From Bacteroidales bacterium (GTDB lineage Bacteria > Bacteroidota > Bacteroidia > Bacteroidales > P3), in assembly GCA_024681475.1 (NCBI GenBank), contig JAILAT010000001.1:62001-126000 (forward strand): DNA of 64,000 nt, written 5' to 3'. Below, piece after piece: positions 8,792 to 17,121 of the stretch. The notes under the pieces are model-generated. The model did no database searches. It worked only from the letters and a program-made list of their open reading frames with translations, and was not told the DNA's origin. The number at the start of each line of letters is the position of its first letter. Position 1 is the stretch's first letter. Made by a program: the position numbers and the translations under genes.

Positions 8792-10150
8792 TTATACTTT
8801 TTCAACAACAAGAGACTCGTTGACGTAATCCACCACCTTGACAGGCGTGTCTTTCTCAATGTAGCCAAAACGGGCTGTGGCATCGAACACTTGGCTACCT
8901 ATCTGTACCTTGCCGGCAGGACGCAGAATGGTGAACGCCACACCGGTGGCTCCTACCAGGTCCTGCTGCTGCTTGATGGCCGAAGTGAATCCCTCGTCGG
9001 CCGACTGCACCTCATTGAGTGCCAGGCGACTAAGGGCGGTATTCTCCAGCAGTTTTTTGCCCAGCCAGATGCTGAGCGGCAACGCGACGGACAGCGACAG
9101 CAGCACTATCATGAGTCGGTTGAGGATAACACCGCCAGGGAGGTGCGAGAAGTCGAAGCCCACATTGCCTACAAGGCTGAAAACCAGTCCTGCGACGATG
9201 CAGATGATGCCCAGCACACCACACACTCCAAAGCCCGGGATGACGAAGAACTCGACGATGAGCAGGACTATTCCTGCGACGAAAAGCAGTATTTCCCAAT
9301 AGGTTGCCAAGCCTTCGAGGTAGAGAGGGGCAAAATAGAGCGCCATGGAGCATAGTGCAAGAATCAGCGGAAAACCCACACCCGGCTGTTGAAGCTCAAA
9401 ATAGATGCCACCGATGATGAACACTATCAGGATGCCCGAGACAATGGGATTGACCAGAAAGCCGATGAGCTTGTCGAGGAACGTATAGCGCTGTTCCTGA
9501 ATGGTGTAGGTATCCACACCCGCATGGTCCAGCAGTTCGGGGACGCTCTCCACCTGCGCCTCACAATAGCCGTTGGCCACAGCCTCGGTCGTGGTGAATG
9601 TCAGCACCTTGCCGCTGTCGGAGATACCGGCGACATAGATGTCGGGGTCCACCATGGCTTGCGCGATGTCGGGACGGCGGCCGCGCGTCTCGGCGGTGGT
9701 ACGCATCATGGAACGCATATAGCTCTGATACTTATCGGGCTGTACTTCACCCATTTGGTCCACGACAGTTGCAGCACCTATCGAAGAGCCGCTATGCATG
9801 AATATGGAGTCGCAGGCGATGGAGATGAGCGCACCGGCGGAGGCGGCATTGTTGTCGATGTAGGCCCACACAGGTATGTCCGACTGCAGGAAGGCCGTGC
9901 GGATCTTGTCGGCATCTTCCAGCGTGCCTCCGAAAGTGTTGATATGCACCACAATGATATCAGCCTTACACTCTTTCGCCTCCTTCATGGCCTTCTCGAC
10001 ACGGAGACTTGCCGGCGGAGCAATTTCCTCGTCGATATGGAACAGATAGACATTCTGCGACTCGCGCGACTGGCCGAAGACGAGTGCCGGCAGCGCGACA
10101 GCAAGAAGGATAACAAGTTTTTGCAATGGTTTAATTATTCGCCGTATCAT
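8792..10150 (-). CDS. NfeD-type membrane serine protease (ClpP-class)
   Basis: A 452-residue long-form NfeD protein. It has a signal peptide (about 1-26), a periplasmic ClpP/SppA-like protease domain, four to five membrane segments (about residues 235-365), and a C-terminal OB-fold NfeD domain (VGATGVAFTILRPAGKVQIG). The probable nucleophile is the Ser in NNAASAGALI, and a Lys in the following helix (QPDKYQSYM) would complete the Ser-Lys dyad known from archaeal homologues. The family is linked to stomatin-like proteins and membrane quality control. No stomatin gene lies next to it here; its neighbours are an inositol monophosphatase and an ABC exporter. Confidence 0.85.
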   Translation of the reverse strand: MIRRIIKPLQKLVILLAVALPALVFGQSRESQNVYLFHIDEEIAPPASLRVEKAMKEAKECKADIIVVHINTFGGTLEDADKIRTAFLQSDIPVWAYIDNNAASAGALISIACDSIFMHSGSSIGAATVVDQMGEVQPDKYQSYMRSMMRTTAETRGRRPDIAQAMVDPDIYVAGISDSGKVLTFTTTEAVANGYCEAQVESVPELLDHAGVDTYTIQEQRYTFLDKLIGFLVNPIVSGILIVFIIGGIYFELQQPGVGFPLILALCSMALYFAPLYLEGLATYWEILLFVAGIVLLIVEFFVIPGFGVCGVLGIICIVAGLVFSLVGNVGFDFSHLPGGVILNRLMIVLLSLSVALPLSIWLGKKLLENTALSRLALNEVQSADEGFTSAIKQQQDLVGATGVAFTILRPAGKVQIGSQVFDATARFGYIEKDTPVKVVDYVNESLVVEKV

Positions 10151-10188
10151 ATTTATTATTATTGTTTTAATTATTCAATATCAAATCG

Positions 10189-11013
10189 TCATTCTCCCAT
10201 AAATTCCTGCAACGAGCGAAGCATCTCGTCGAAAAGCCGTGGCGCCGCCGACACCATCTGCTGGCAAAAAAGCCAGTCGTCGCCGCCACGGAAATCGCTG
10301 TTGCATCCGCCAGCCTTCTGCACGATGAAGGCTCCAGCGGCAACGTCATAGGGTTTGAGGCCATACTCGAAGAATCCGTCGGCACGGCCACAGGCCACAT
10401 AGACCAAATCGGCTGCGGCAGAGCCCAAACGACGCACGCCATGGGTGTGGCTCATCGTCCAAGCCAGATAGTTCATATACTGTGGCAAACGGCTGAAATT
10501 GGAGTATGGAAATCCCGTCGCTATCAGAGAATCGTTCATGGCTGCAGCCGGCGACACTTGGATGGGAGACCCATTGAGGAAAGCGCCTTCGACATCAGCG
10601 GAGGCATAGAAGCATTCGCGAGCCCAGATCTCATAGACGACACCCACAAGTGGCTTAGGCGACTGATCGGCAGTGTTTTCACCCCAATCGTAAAGGGCTA
10701 TGGAGACACAGGTGGGCGCCATGCCATGGATGAAATTGGTAGTGCCGTCCAGAGGGTCGACAATCCAGACATAGCGTTCGGCGCCACGTGTGGCGGTGCC
10801 CTCCTCAGCGATGAAACCGCTGCCAGGCAGAAGCTCGCGAAGACGCTGTACGATACGGCGTTCCGACTCGCGGTCGAAGCGCGTCACATAGTCGTGCAGA
10901 CCTTTGGCCTCGGAGTCGACGGTGGCAAGTTTCTGACGCTCAACACGAAGAAAATCACCCACTTCAGTGGCGAGGCGACAGACCTCGCTGCAGAGTATAT
11001 TCAGTTCTGTCAT
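10189..11013 (-). CDS. inositol monophosphatase family protein
   Basis: A 274-residue Mg-dependent phosphatase of the SuhB/IMPase family. The metal-binding motifs are all visible: GFIAEEGT, WIVDPLDGTTNFIHG, and the C-terminal YDVAAGAFIVQKAGG. The family hydrolyses inositol 1-phosphate and related sugar phosphates. The length is normal. It heads the minus-strand cluster IMPase / NfeD / ABC exporter (gaps 38 and 12 bp) and is divergent from the GNAT gene. Its physiological substrate in Bacteroidota is uncertain. Confidence 0.9.
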   Translation of the reverse strand: MTELNILCSEVCRLATEVGDFLRVERQKLATVDSEAKGLHDYVTRFDRESERRIVQRLRELLPGSGFIAEEGTATRGAERYVWIVDPLDGTTNFIHGMAPTCVSIALYDWGENTADQSPKPLVGVVYEIWARECFYASADVEGAFLNGSPIQVSPAAAMNDSLIATGFPYSNFSRLPQYMNYLAWTMSHTHGVRRLGSAAADLVYVACGRADGFFEYGLKPYDVAAGAFIVQKAGGCNSDFRGGDDWLFCQQMVSAAPRLFDEMLRSLQEFMGE

Positions 11014-11113
11014 GATATCACGATTGATTAATTAGTAACGCGCGCGACGCGAAAATATTATGTAGAAACACAATAAAAATGCCCCGATGGCGTTTGGCAC
11101 AAAAAATCAAAAC

Positions 11114-11626
11114 ATGACAAAGCTGACATTGCGAGCCTTGGAGCCCGAAGACATTGACGCCATCTACCGCTGGGAAAACGACCCACGGGTATGGGTGTCA
11201 GGAGTGGCCCACCAGCCTTTCTCGCGTGACGCATTGCAACGTTACATACTAGAAAGCAGCACTTTAGACATCTACGCTGCACGTCAGCTGAGACTGATGG
11301 CGGTAGACGAGAAAGGGTGTGCTGTGGGCTGTGTGGACCTGTTCGACTTCGACCCCTTCCACCGTCGCGCCGGCGTGGGCATCCTGGTCGATGCTGCGCT
11401 GCGCCGACAGGGCTACGGCAAGGCGATGCTCGAGGCCGTGGAGCTCTTTGCAAAAGAGCACCTCAATATGCACCAGCTATACTGCGACATTGCAGAAGAC
11501 AACGAGCACAGTATCAATCTCTTCAGCCATTGCGGATACCAACATTGCGGCACACGTCATTCGTGGGTATGGAACGGCGACCGATGGCTTGATGCTCTAA
11601 TATTCCAGAAAATAATTGAAAACTGA
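11114..11626 (+). CDS. GNAT family N-acetyltransferase
   Basis: A GNAT acetyltransferase of 170 residues from the ATG at 11114 (MTKLTLRALEPEDIDAIYRWEND). The ORF track starts nine codons earlier at 11087, but homologous proteins begin with this LRALEPxD motif. Motif A for acetyl-CoA binding is GVGILVDAALRRQGYGKAML. The pattern is closest to spermidine or ribosomal-alanine acetyltransferases (SpeG/RimJ-like). It is separated by only 4 bp from mltG and probably forms an operon with it. The substrate is unknown. Confidence 0.82.
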   Translation: MTKLTLRALEPEDIDAIYRWENDPRVWVSGVAHQPFSRDALQRYILESSTLDIYAARQLRLMAVDEKGCAVGCVDLFDFDPFHRRAGVGILVDAALRRQGYGKAMLEAVELFAKEHLNMHQLYCDIAEDNEHSINLFSHCGYQHCGTRHSWVWNGDRWLDALIFQKIIEN

Positions 11627-11630
11627 CGAC

Positions 11631-12743
11631 ATGGCAGAGAAAAAACGTACCTCTCATAAGAAAAACACTTTGCCCAAAAGCGGCAAAAAACGCAATACCA
11701 AAGGCAAGAAAAAAGGTGTCGCCCATGGCAGCAAAGCTGTGCTGGCGATTCTTTTCCTGCTGCTTGCCGGAGGCGTCATCGGCGGCATACTGCTTAAAAA
11801 ACAGCACTTTAACAACACAGAAGAATTCATGCTCTATCTGCCCACGGGCAGCGACTTTGCCGCCACCACCGACTCGTTGGCGGTACACGGATGCGTGGAG
11901 AGCAACAACCACACATACAAGCTGATGGCCAAATTGCGCAAATACGACAAGCATGTGAAGGCCGGAAGCTACAAGATTGAGCCACAGATGAATATGTGGA
12001 AAGCGCTAACCAAGCTCTACTACGGCAACCGCGACGCGGTGCGGGTGACCATCAACAAACATCGCAAAGCAGAGACCCTGTGCGACTATGTGGGCGGCCG
12101 TCTGGAGATGACTGCCGACGACTTGCTCGTGATGATGAAAGATCCCCACAGCTGCGAAAGCTATGGCTTCAGCAAAGAGGAGATCATCGGTATGTTCATC
12201 CAGAACACCTATGAACTCTATTGGAACACCTCGGCGGAACAGTTCATGGAGCGTATGAAAAAGGAATACGACAAGTTCTGGACCGACAAACGCATGACAC
12301 AATGCAAAGCGCTGAACCTGACTCCGATAGAAGTCATCACGCTGGCCTCGATAGTGGAAGAAGAGACCAACAAGAACGACGAAAAGCCCGACGTGGCGAG
12401 CGTCTACCTGAACCGTCTGCGCAGAGGGATGCCGTTGCAGGCCGACCCGACGGTGAAATATGCCGTCGGCGACTTTGGGCTGCGCCGCATACTGAATGTT
12501 CACACCGAGGTGGAAAGCCCCTATAACACCTACAAACACAAAGGGTTGCCTCCAGGCCCCATCTGCATTCCCAGCATCGCCTCCATCGATGCCGTGCTGG
12601 CCAACAAAAAGACCGACTATATCTACTTCTGCGCCCGTGCCGACTTTTCGGGCTACCACGCCTTCGCCAGCACACTGGCACAGCATAACGCCAACGCTGC
12701 GGCTTTCCATGCCGAGATGAACAGACGAAAAATCTACAAATAA
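11631..12743 (+). CDS. mltG: endolytic murein transglycosylase MltG
   Basis: YceG-like endolytic transglycosylase that cleaves nascent glycan strands and sets their length. From the ATG at 11631 (MAEKKRT) it is 370 residues; the track start at 11616 is a TTG overlapping the GNAT gene. It has a basic cytoplasmic N-terminus (about 30 residues), a single membrane anchor (VLAILFLLLAGGVIGGILL), and a LysM-like/catalytic YceG domain with the signature ITLASIVEEETNK containing the catalytic Glu. The minus-strand SRP RNA gene converges on its 3' end. Confidence 0.93.
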   Translation: MAEKKRTSHKKNTLPKSGKKRNTKGKKKGVAHGSKAVLAILFLLLAGGVIGGILLKKQHFNNTEEFMLYLPTGSDFAATTDSLAVHGCVESNNHTYKLMAKLRKYDKHVKAGSYKIEPQMNMWKALTKLYYGNRDAVRVTINKHRKAETLCDYVGGRLEMTADDLLVMMKDPHSCESYGFSKEEIIGMFIQNTYELYWNTSAEQFMERMKKEYDKFWTDKRMTQCKALNLTPIEVITLASIVEEETNKNDEKPDVASVYLNRLRRGMPLQADPTVKYAVGDFGLRRILNVHTEVESPYNTYKHKGLPPGPICIPSIASIDAVLANKKTDYIYFCARADFSGYHAFASTLAQHNANAAAFHAEMNRRKIYK

Positions 12744-12750
12744 GGTAGTT

Positions 12751-12764
12751 GAAAAAAAGAAGGG
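12751..12764 (-). terminator. terminator of the SRP RNA gene
   Basis: On the minus strand the closing stem of the SRP RNA (CTTACCC) is followed by TTCTTTTTTTC. The run of T downstream of the long terminal helix should act as the intrinsic terminator and may also stop mltG transcription imperfectly from the other side. Confidence 0.7.
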
Positions 12765-12857
12765 TAAGCGACTTATATCGCGCCGCTACAACCAAACACC
12801 CTTGCTGTATTCCTACCCTGGGGGATTCAATGGGAGCTGACCGTATAAGACTTACCC
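12762..12857 (-). ncRNA. ffs: signal recognition particle RNA (small bacterial type)
   Basis: Read on the minus strand this roughly 96-nt RNA has complementary ends GGGTAAG...CTTACCC, an inner helix TATAAG-type pairing, and the conserved SRP core. CGGTCAGCTCC corresponds to the GGUCAGGUCC arm, AGGAATACAGCAAGGG to the GGAAGCAGCCAAGG arm, and GGTTGTAGCGGC to the distal GAUGUAGCUGGC region of E. coli 4.5S RNA. It has its own promoter (12863-12894) and a poly-T tail. It scaffolds Ffh for co-translational membrane targeting. The apical loop looks larger than the usual GGAA tetraloop. A 74-residue ORF over the same DNA is spurious. Confidence 0.9.
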
Positions 12858-12862
12858 AATTG

Positions 12863-12894
12863 CAAAAGTACGACTATTTTTGATAGTGGCAAAA
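12863..12894 (-). promoter_or_regulatory. SRP RNA promoter
   Basis: On the minus strand there is TTTTG, 19 bases, then TACTTTTG. This matches the Bacteroidota sigma-ABfr consensus TTTG-N19-21-TAnnTTTG exactly. The start of the RNA falls about 6 bases downstream. This is the clearest promoter in the window and fixes the strand of the RNA gene. Confidence 0.85.
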
Positions 12895-13058
12895 TAATTT
12901 TTGGCATTCGTAGATAAGGCATTGACAGCCAAGATGAAATATTTTGCATATTGCGCCGCAGTACAGCAAAGACATCACGTGACTGCTGTGCTTTTTGACA
13001 AAAATCGAGACCTTCCGGGAGGCTTTTCCTGAGTTCGGTTTGGGTTGGCAAAAAGTTT

Positions 13059-13092
13059 TTTGCTTCTGATTACGCTTTTTTTATTACTTTTG
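13059..13092 (+). promoter_or_regulatory. candidate promoter of the ZIP-GT2-prfB operon
   Basis: TTTG at 13059-13062 and TACTTTTG at 13085-13092 are separated by 22 bases, slightly longer than the usual spacing. The ZIP start codon follows 17 bp after the -7 element, so the leader would be very short. Confidence 0.55.
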
Positions 13093-13109
13093 TACCTTAT
13101 TTAAAAGAG

Positions 13110-13931
13110 ATGAACACAGAGATATTTTTGTATTACCTCCTGATTTTCGGGGGGATAATGATTTGGGCGGTACTGCTGCCGGGGCGCAAAAAAGTGCCCG
13201 ACGGCGTGCTGGAATACCTCAATATCTTCTGTGGCGCCTTCCTGCTGGGCATCTGTTTTGTCAATTTGGTGCCGCACATTTTCGCGACGGGCTTCACCAC
13301 ACCACATCTGCATCTCAAAGTTGGTGCTGCCGTGCTGGTAGGCTTCGGGCTTCAGCTTCTGCTGGAACAGCTCACCGGCGGCGTCGAACATGGCCACAAC
13401 CACTGCGAATGCTGCGGCGAAGGCAACGGCGAAAACATCTCGCACAGTGCTGACAAACACCACCATCATCACCATCAGGGCCACTGCCACGAGCATGGTG
13501 CACACCCCGTGAACGGCTTGCTGTTGGGCTTGTCGCTGCACGCCTTCGTGGAAGGCATGCCGCTGGTCGGCGTCGAAGGGACGGTACACACAGGGCTGCT
13601 CTATGGGCTGCTGATACACAACATCCCCATCGCGCTGGTGCTACTGACGATGTGCATGGCGGGAGGCTACAGCGCATGGAAGAGTATGGGCGTGATGGCC
13701 CTGTTTGCGCTGATGACACCGCTAGGGTCGCTCTGCAGCGTGCTGTTTCTGCCTCCCAGCGAGACACTGGAGGCGTTGCTGATGGGTCTCGTGGTGGGCA
13801 TTCTGCTGCATGTCAGTGTCAGCATCCTGTTCGACCACGGACAGAGCCGCCTGCACTGGGGCAAGCTGGCCATCATCATTTTGGCATTCACTGCAGCCTA
13901 CTTCGTGCCAGGCTGCGCAGAGATATACTAA
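13110..13931 (+). CDS. ZIP family metal transporter
   Basis: A 273-residue ZIP divalent-metal permease with about seven to eight membrane segments. The central loop is His-rich (HHHHHHQGHCHEHGAH, about residues 118-133), the usual ZIP metal-sensing or metal-trapping loop. The paired transport-site motifs are LHAFVEGMP and LLIHNIPIALVL. It should import zinc or a related divalent metal. It is the first gene of a probable three-gene run with a GT2 fusion (21-bp gap) and prfB (52-bp gap). No Zur-type operator was recognised. Confidence 0.92.
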   Translation: MNTEIFLYYLLIFGGIMIWAVLLPGRKKVPDGVLEYLNIFCGAFLLGICFVNLVPHIFATGFTTPHLHLKVGAAVLVGFGLQLLLEQLTGGVEHGHNHCECCGEGNGENISHSADKHHHHHHQGHCHEHGAHPVNGLLLGLSLHAFVEGMPLVGVEGTVHTGLLYGLLIHNIPIALVLLTMCMAGGYSAWKSMGVMALFALMTPLGSLCSVLFLPPSETLEALLMGLVVGILLHVSVSILFDHGQSRLHWGKLAIIILAFTAAYFVPGCAEIY

Positions 13932-13952
13932 CATCAAGATACAGAGAACATT

Positions 13953-15887
13953 GTGAAACTGTCGGTCATCATAGTCAACTACAACGTGAAGTACTTCCTC
14001 GAGCAGTGCCTGCACTCGGTGTATGCCGCCGCGGAGGGCATCGACACGGAAGTGTGGGTGGTGGACAACAACTCGACCGACGGCTCGGTGCAGATGCTGC
14101 GCGAGCGTTTCCCCATGGTGCATCTCATCGCCAACAGCGACAACCCCGGTTTCGCCAAAGCCAACAACCAGGCCCTCAGAGAGTGCACCGGCGACTATGT
14201 CCTGCTGCTGAATCCCGACACGGTGGTGCAACGCGACACTTTCACGCGCTGCATAGCCTTCTTCGAGAGCCATGCCGAGTGTGGCGGCCTGTCGGTGAAG
14301 ATGGTGAACGGCGAAGGCGAATTCCTGAAAGAGAGCAAGCGCGGATTCCCATCGCCGAAGACCTCGTTCTACAAAATAACAGGCCTCATCAAGCTATTCC
14401 CCCACAACAAAACCGTGGGAGCCTACTACATGGGCCACCTGAGCGACGACGAGACCTGCGAGGTGGATGTCCTCCCCGGTGCCTTCATCATGATTTCGCG
14501 TCCCGCGCTCGACAAGACAGGGCTGCTGGACGAGAGCTACTTCATGTATGGCGAAGATATCGACTGGTCGTGGCGCATCCGTCTGTCGGGCTACAAAAAC
14601 TACTATCTGCCCGAGACACGTATACTGCACTACAAGGGCGAAAGCACCAAGAAGGGAAGCATGAACTACGTGTACACCTTCTACAACGCCATGGGCATCT
14701 TTGTGAAGAAATACTATGGCGGCAAAGGCGCCCGGCGCTACAACCTGCTGCTGCAGCTTGCCATCTGGCTCAGGGCGTCGCTCGACTTCTTGAAGCGCAT
14801 GCTGGGACACTTGGCCATGCCGGCCGTGGACTTCGTCGTGTCGCTGGCAGGATTGCTCTGCATCAAGCAAATATGGGCCACCTATTGGGCTGAAAATGTG
14901 AACTATTACCCCAACTTCTACTCGTGGGGCATCCTGCCGCTGTATGTCCTCATCCTCCTCATGGCCAGCTGGCTGAGTGGCGGTTACGACAAGCCTGTGA
15001 AAACTGTGCGCATCGTGCAAGGCATCGGTCTTGGCGCGCTGTGCCTACTGGTGTTCTACTCGCTGATGGACGAGACGCTGCGCTTCTCGCGCGCGATCAT
15101 CCTCTTCGGGTCGCTGTGGAGCATCGTGGCGGCGTTGTGTGTGCGCGGACTGTTGGGAGCCCTGGGAGTGGCAGGCTACAGCGCGCGTCCCGAGAGCCGC
15201 AGACGCTACCTGATAGTGGGCAGCGACGAGGAGCAGAAACGTATCACTGAGCTGTTTGGCAACCTGGGCATCGAGCCCAAAGAGGTGGCTGCCGCCCCTG
15301 CCGGCATCAGCAGCGAGGAACTGCGCAGCCGTCTCGCCAAAGGAAAAGTCGACGAGCTCATCTTCAGCGGCGCCGACGTGGCGGTGAGCACCATCCTCGA
15401 CCACACCGTCGCACTGCGCGATACCGGTGTCTATTTCCGCATTGCTCCGAAAGAGATGGATGTGCTGATAGGCAGCAACTACACCAACAGCCCCGAAGAG
15501 CTGTACCATCCAGACCATGACGACATCAGCAGCAGCACCAACCGGCGCAACAAACGGCTGTTCGACTTGGTTGTCAGCGTGTTACTACTAGCGCTTACAC
15601 CTCTACTGTTCTGGTTCCAGAAACGCAAACGGCGCTATCTGTCCGACATCCTGTCGGTACTGACGGGACGGAGAAGCTGGGTGGGCTACAGCCAGCAATA
15701 CGACACACTGCCCATGCAGCAGATGACGGCTCCCCTGCCCCATTTGCGCAAAGGCATTTTCCGCACCACCGACAGCCTGCCGCCTGTGCGGCGTCCCAAC
15801 GGGCTGCTGCTTGACCAGCAATATGCGCAAGACTACCATGTCATCACCGACCTCACCATCGTAATGAAGAACATCAGAAAGATATGA
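13953..15887 (+). CDS. GT2 glycosyltransferase fused to a phosphoglycosyl-transferase remnant
   Basis: A 644-residue protein starting at GTG. Residues 1 to about 240 are a GT2 domain (LSVIIVNYNVKYFLEQ; LLNPDTVV). The rest resembles a polyprenyl-phosphate glycosylphosphotransferase scaffold. Several membrane segments (about 285-410) are followed by a Rossmann-like region (RRYLIVGSDEEQ, about 419) and KRLFDLVVSVLLL (about 532), the hydrophobic helix that precedes the catalytic core in WbaP/WcaJ enzymes. Then LSDILSVLTGRRSWVGY matches the downstream LWNVLxGxMSLVGPR motif, but the catalytic stretch between them is missing. The GT2 half is probably active; the second half may serve as membrane anchor. 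Confidence 0.75.
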   Translation: MKLSVIIVNYNVKYFLEQCLHSVYAAAEGIDTEVWVVDNNSTDGSVQMLRERFPMVHLIANSDNPGFAKANNQALRECTGDYVLLLNPDTVVQRDTFTRCIAFFESHAECGGLSVKMVNGEGEFLKESKRGFPSPKTSFYKITGLIKLFPHNKTVGAYYMGHLSDDETCEVDVLPGAFIMISRPALDKTGLLDESYFMYGEDIDWSWRIRLSGYKNYYLPETRILHYKGESTKKGSMNYVYTFYNAMGIFVKKYYGGKGARRYNLLLQLAIWLRASLDFLKRMLGHLAMPAVDFVVSLAGLLCIKQIWATYWAENVNYYPNFYSWGILPLYVLILLMASWLSGGYDKPVKTVRIVQGIGLGALCLLVFYSLMDETLRFSRAIILFGSLWSIVAALCVRGLLGALGVAGYSARPESRRRYLIVGSDEEQKRITELFGNLGIEPKEVAAAPAGISSEELRSRLAKGKVDELIFSGADVAVSTILDHTVALRDTGVYFRIAPKEMDVLIGSNYTNSPEELYHPDHDDISSSTNRRNKRLFDLVVSVLLLALTPLLFWFQKRKRRYLSDILSVLTGRRSWVGYSQQYDTLPMQQMTAPLPHLRKGIFRTTDSLPPVRRPNGLLLDQQYAQDYHVITDLTIVMKNIRKI

Positions 15888-15939
15888 CCAGCGCACTATG
15901 CCACTGGCCACAGATAACATATAGAAAATCAACAATCCA

Positions 15940-17052
15940 ATGACAATAGCAGAGACCATTAAAGATTTGACCCAACGGCGCGACTCGCTGCGAAAATTTC
16001 TGGACATCGACACCCTGACCGCACAGATTGCCGAAGAAGAGAAGAAGACCGAGGCAGCAGAATTCTGGAACGACCCCAAAGAGGCCAAGAAAGTGATGCT
16101 GGAAATCAAGAACAAAAAGACTTGGACCACCGCTTTCAAGGCCGTCAACGACAGCTGCGAAGACATGGCTGTCATGGGCGAGTTCTACGATGCCGGCGAA
16201 GCCACCGAAGAGGAGATGATGGCCCAGCTGGCCACGACGACGAAACTGGTGGAAGAGTTGGAATTCAAGAACATGCTGCGCAACGAGAGCGACAGCTTCG
16301 ATGCCGTGCTCTCCATCAATGCCGGTGCCGGCGGCGTGGAGGCGCAAGACTGGACCGAGATGCTGATGCGCATGTACATACGCTACGCCGAGCGGCACAA
16401 CTACAAGGTGGTCATCAGCAACTCGCTGGAAGGCGAAGGTGCTGGAATGAAAAGCGTCACGATGCAGATAGAGGGCGAATTCGCCTACGGATACCTGAAG
16501 AGCGAGACCGGCGTGCACCGTCTGGTGCGCGTCAGCCCCTTCAACGCGCAGGGCAAACGCATGACCTCCTTCTCGTCGGTGAGCGTCACCCCACTGGTCG
16601 ACGACACCATAGAGGTGGTGGTCGACATGTCGCGCCTGTCGTGGGACACCTTCCGCAGCGGCGGCGCCGGCGGCCAGAACGTCAACAAAGTGGAGAGCGG
16701 CGTGCGTCTGCGCTATCAATACAAGGATCCCTACACAGGTGAAGAGGAAGAGATACTTATCGAAAACACCGAGACACGCGACCAGCCCAAGAACAAAGAG
16801 AACGCCATGCGTCTGCTGCGCTCGCAACTCTACGACCGCGAGATGAAGCACCGCATGGAGGAGCAGGCCAAGATCAAAGCCTCGCAGAAAAAGATAGAAT
16901 GGGGCTCACAGATAAGGAGTTACGTCATGGACGACCGTCGCGTGAAAGACCACCGCACCAACTACCAGACCGGCGATGTCACCGGCGTGCTCGACGGCAA
17001 GATTGACGAATTCATCAAAGCCTACCTGATGGAATTCGGTGCCGAAGGTTAA
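15940..17052 (+). CDS. prfB: peptide chain release factor 2
   Basis: RF2 of 370 residues. The anticodon-like tripeptide SPF (VRVSPFNAQGKR) identifies it as RF2, which recognises UGA and UAA. The GGQ motif that triggers peptidyl-tRNA hydrolysis is in GGAGGQNVNK. The N-terminal segment (RRDSLRKFLDIDTL) is read through in a single frame, so the programmed +1 frameshift used in many bacteria is absent. Length is full for the frameshift-independent form. It is followed by a bidirectional terminator. Confidence 0.97.
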   Translation: MTIAETIKDLTQRRDSLRKFLDIDTLTAQIAEEEKKTEAAEFWNDPKEAKKVMLEIKNKKTWTTAFKAVNDSCEDMAVMGEFYDAGEATEEEMMAQLATTTKLVEELEFKNMLRNESDSFDAVLSINAGAGGVEAQDWTEMLMRMYIRYAERHNYKVVISNSLEGEGAGMKSVTMQIEGEFAYGYLKSETGVHRLVRVSPFNAQGKRMTSFSSVSVTPLVDDTIEVVVDMSRLSWDTFRSGGAGGQNVNKVESGVRLRYQYKDPYTGEEEEILIENTETRDQPKNKENAMRLLRSQLYDREMKHRMEEQAKIKASQKKIEWGSQIRSYVMDDRRVKDHRTNYQTGDVTGVLDGKIDEFIKAYLMEFGAEG

Positions 17053-17070
17053 TCCATGACAGAAAAAAAC

Positions 17071-17105
17071 AAAAGAGTCGGACAGATCGCTGCCCGGCTC
17101 TTTTT
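17071..17105. terminator. bidirectional terminator between prfB and proS
   Basis: AAAAGAGTCGGACAG / CTGCCCGGCTCTTTT pair around an ATCG loop, with one A-C mismatch and one wobble. The arms give a T run on the plus strand and another on the minus strand, so it can end both convergent genes. Confidence 0.88.
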
Positions 17106-17121
17106 GTTGACTATGTGATTA

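Noticed and set aside
12827-13051. 74-residue minus-strand ORF
   Set aside because: It overlaps the SRP RNA gene and its promoter and has no protein-like features.
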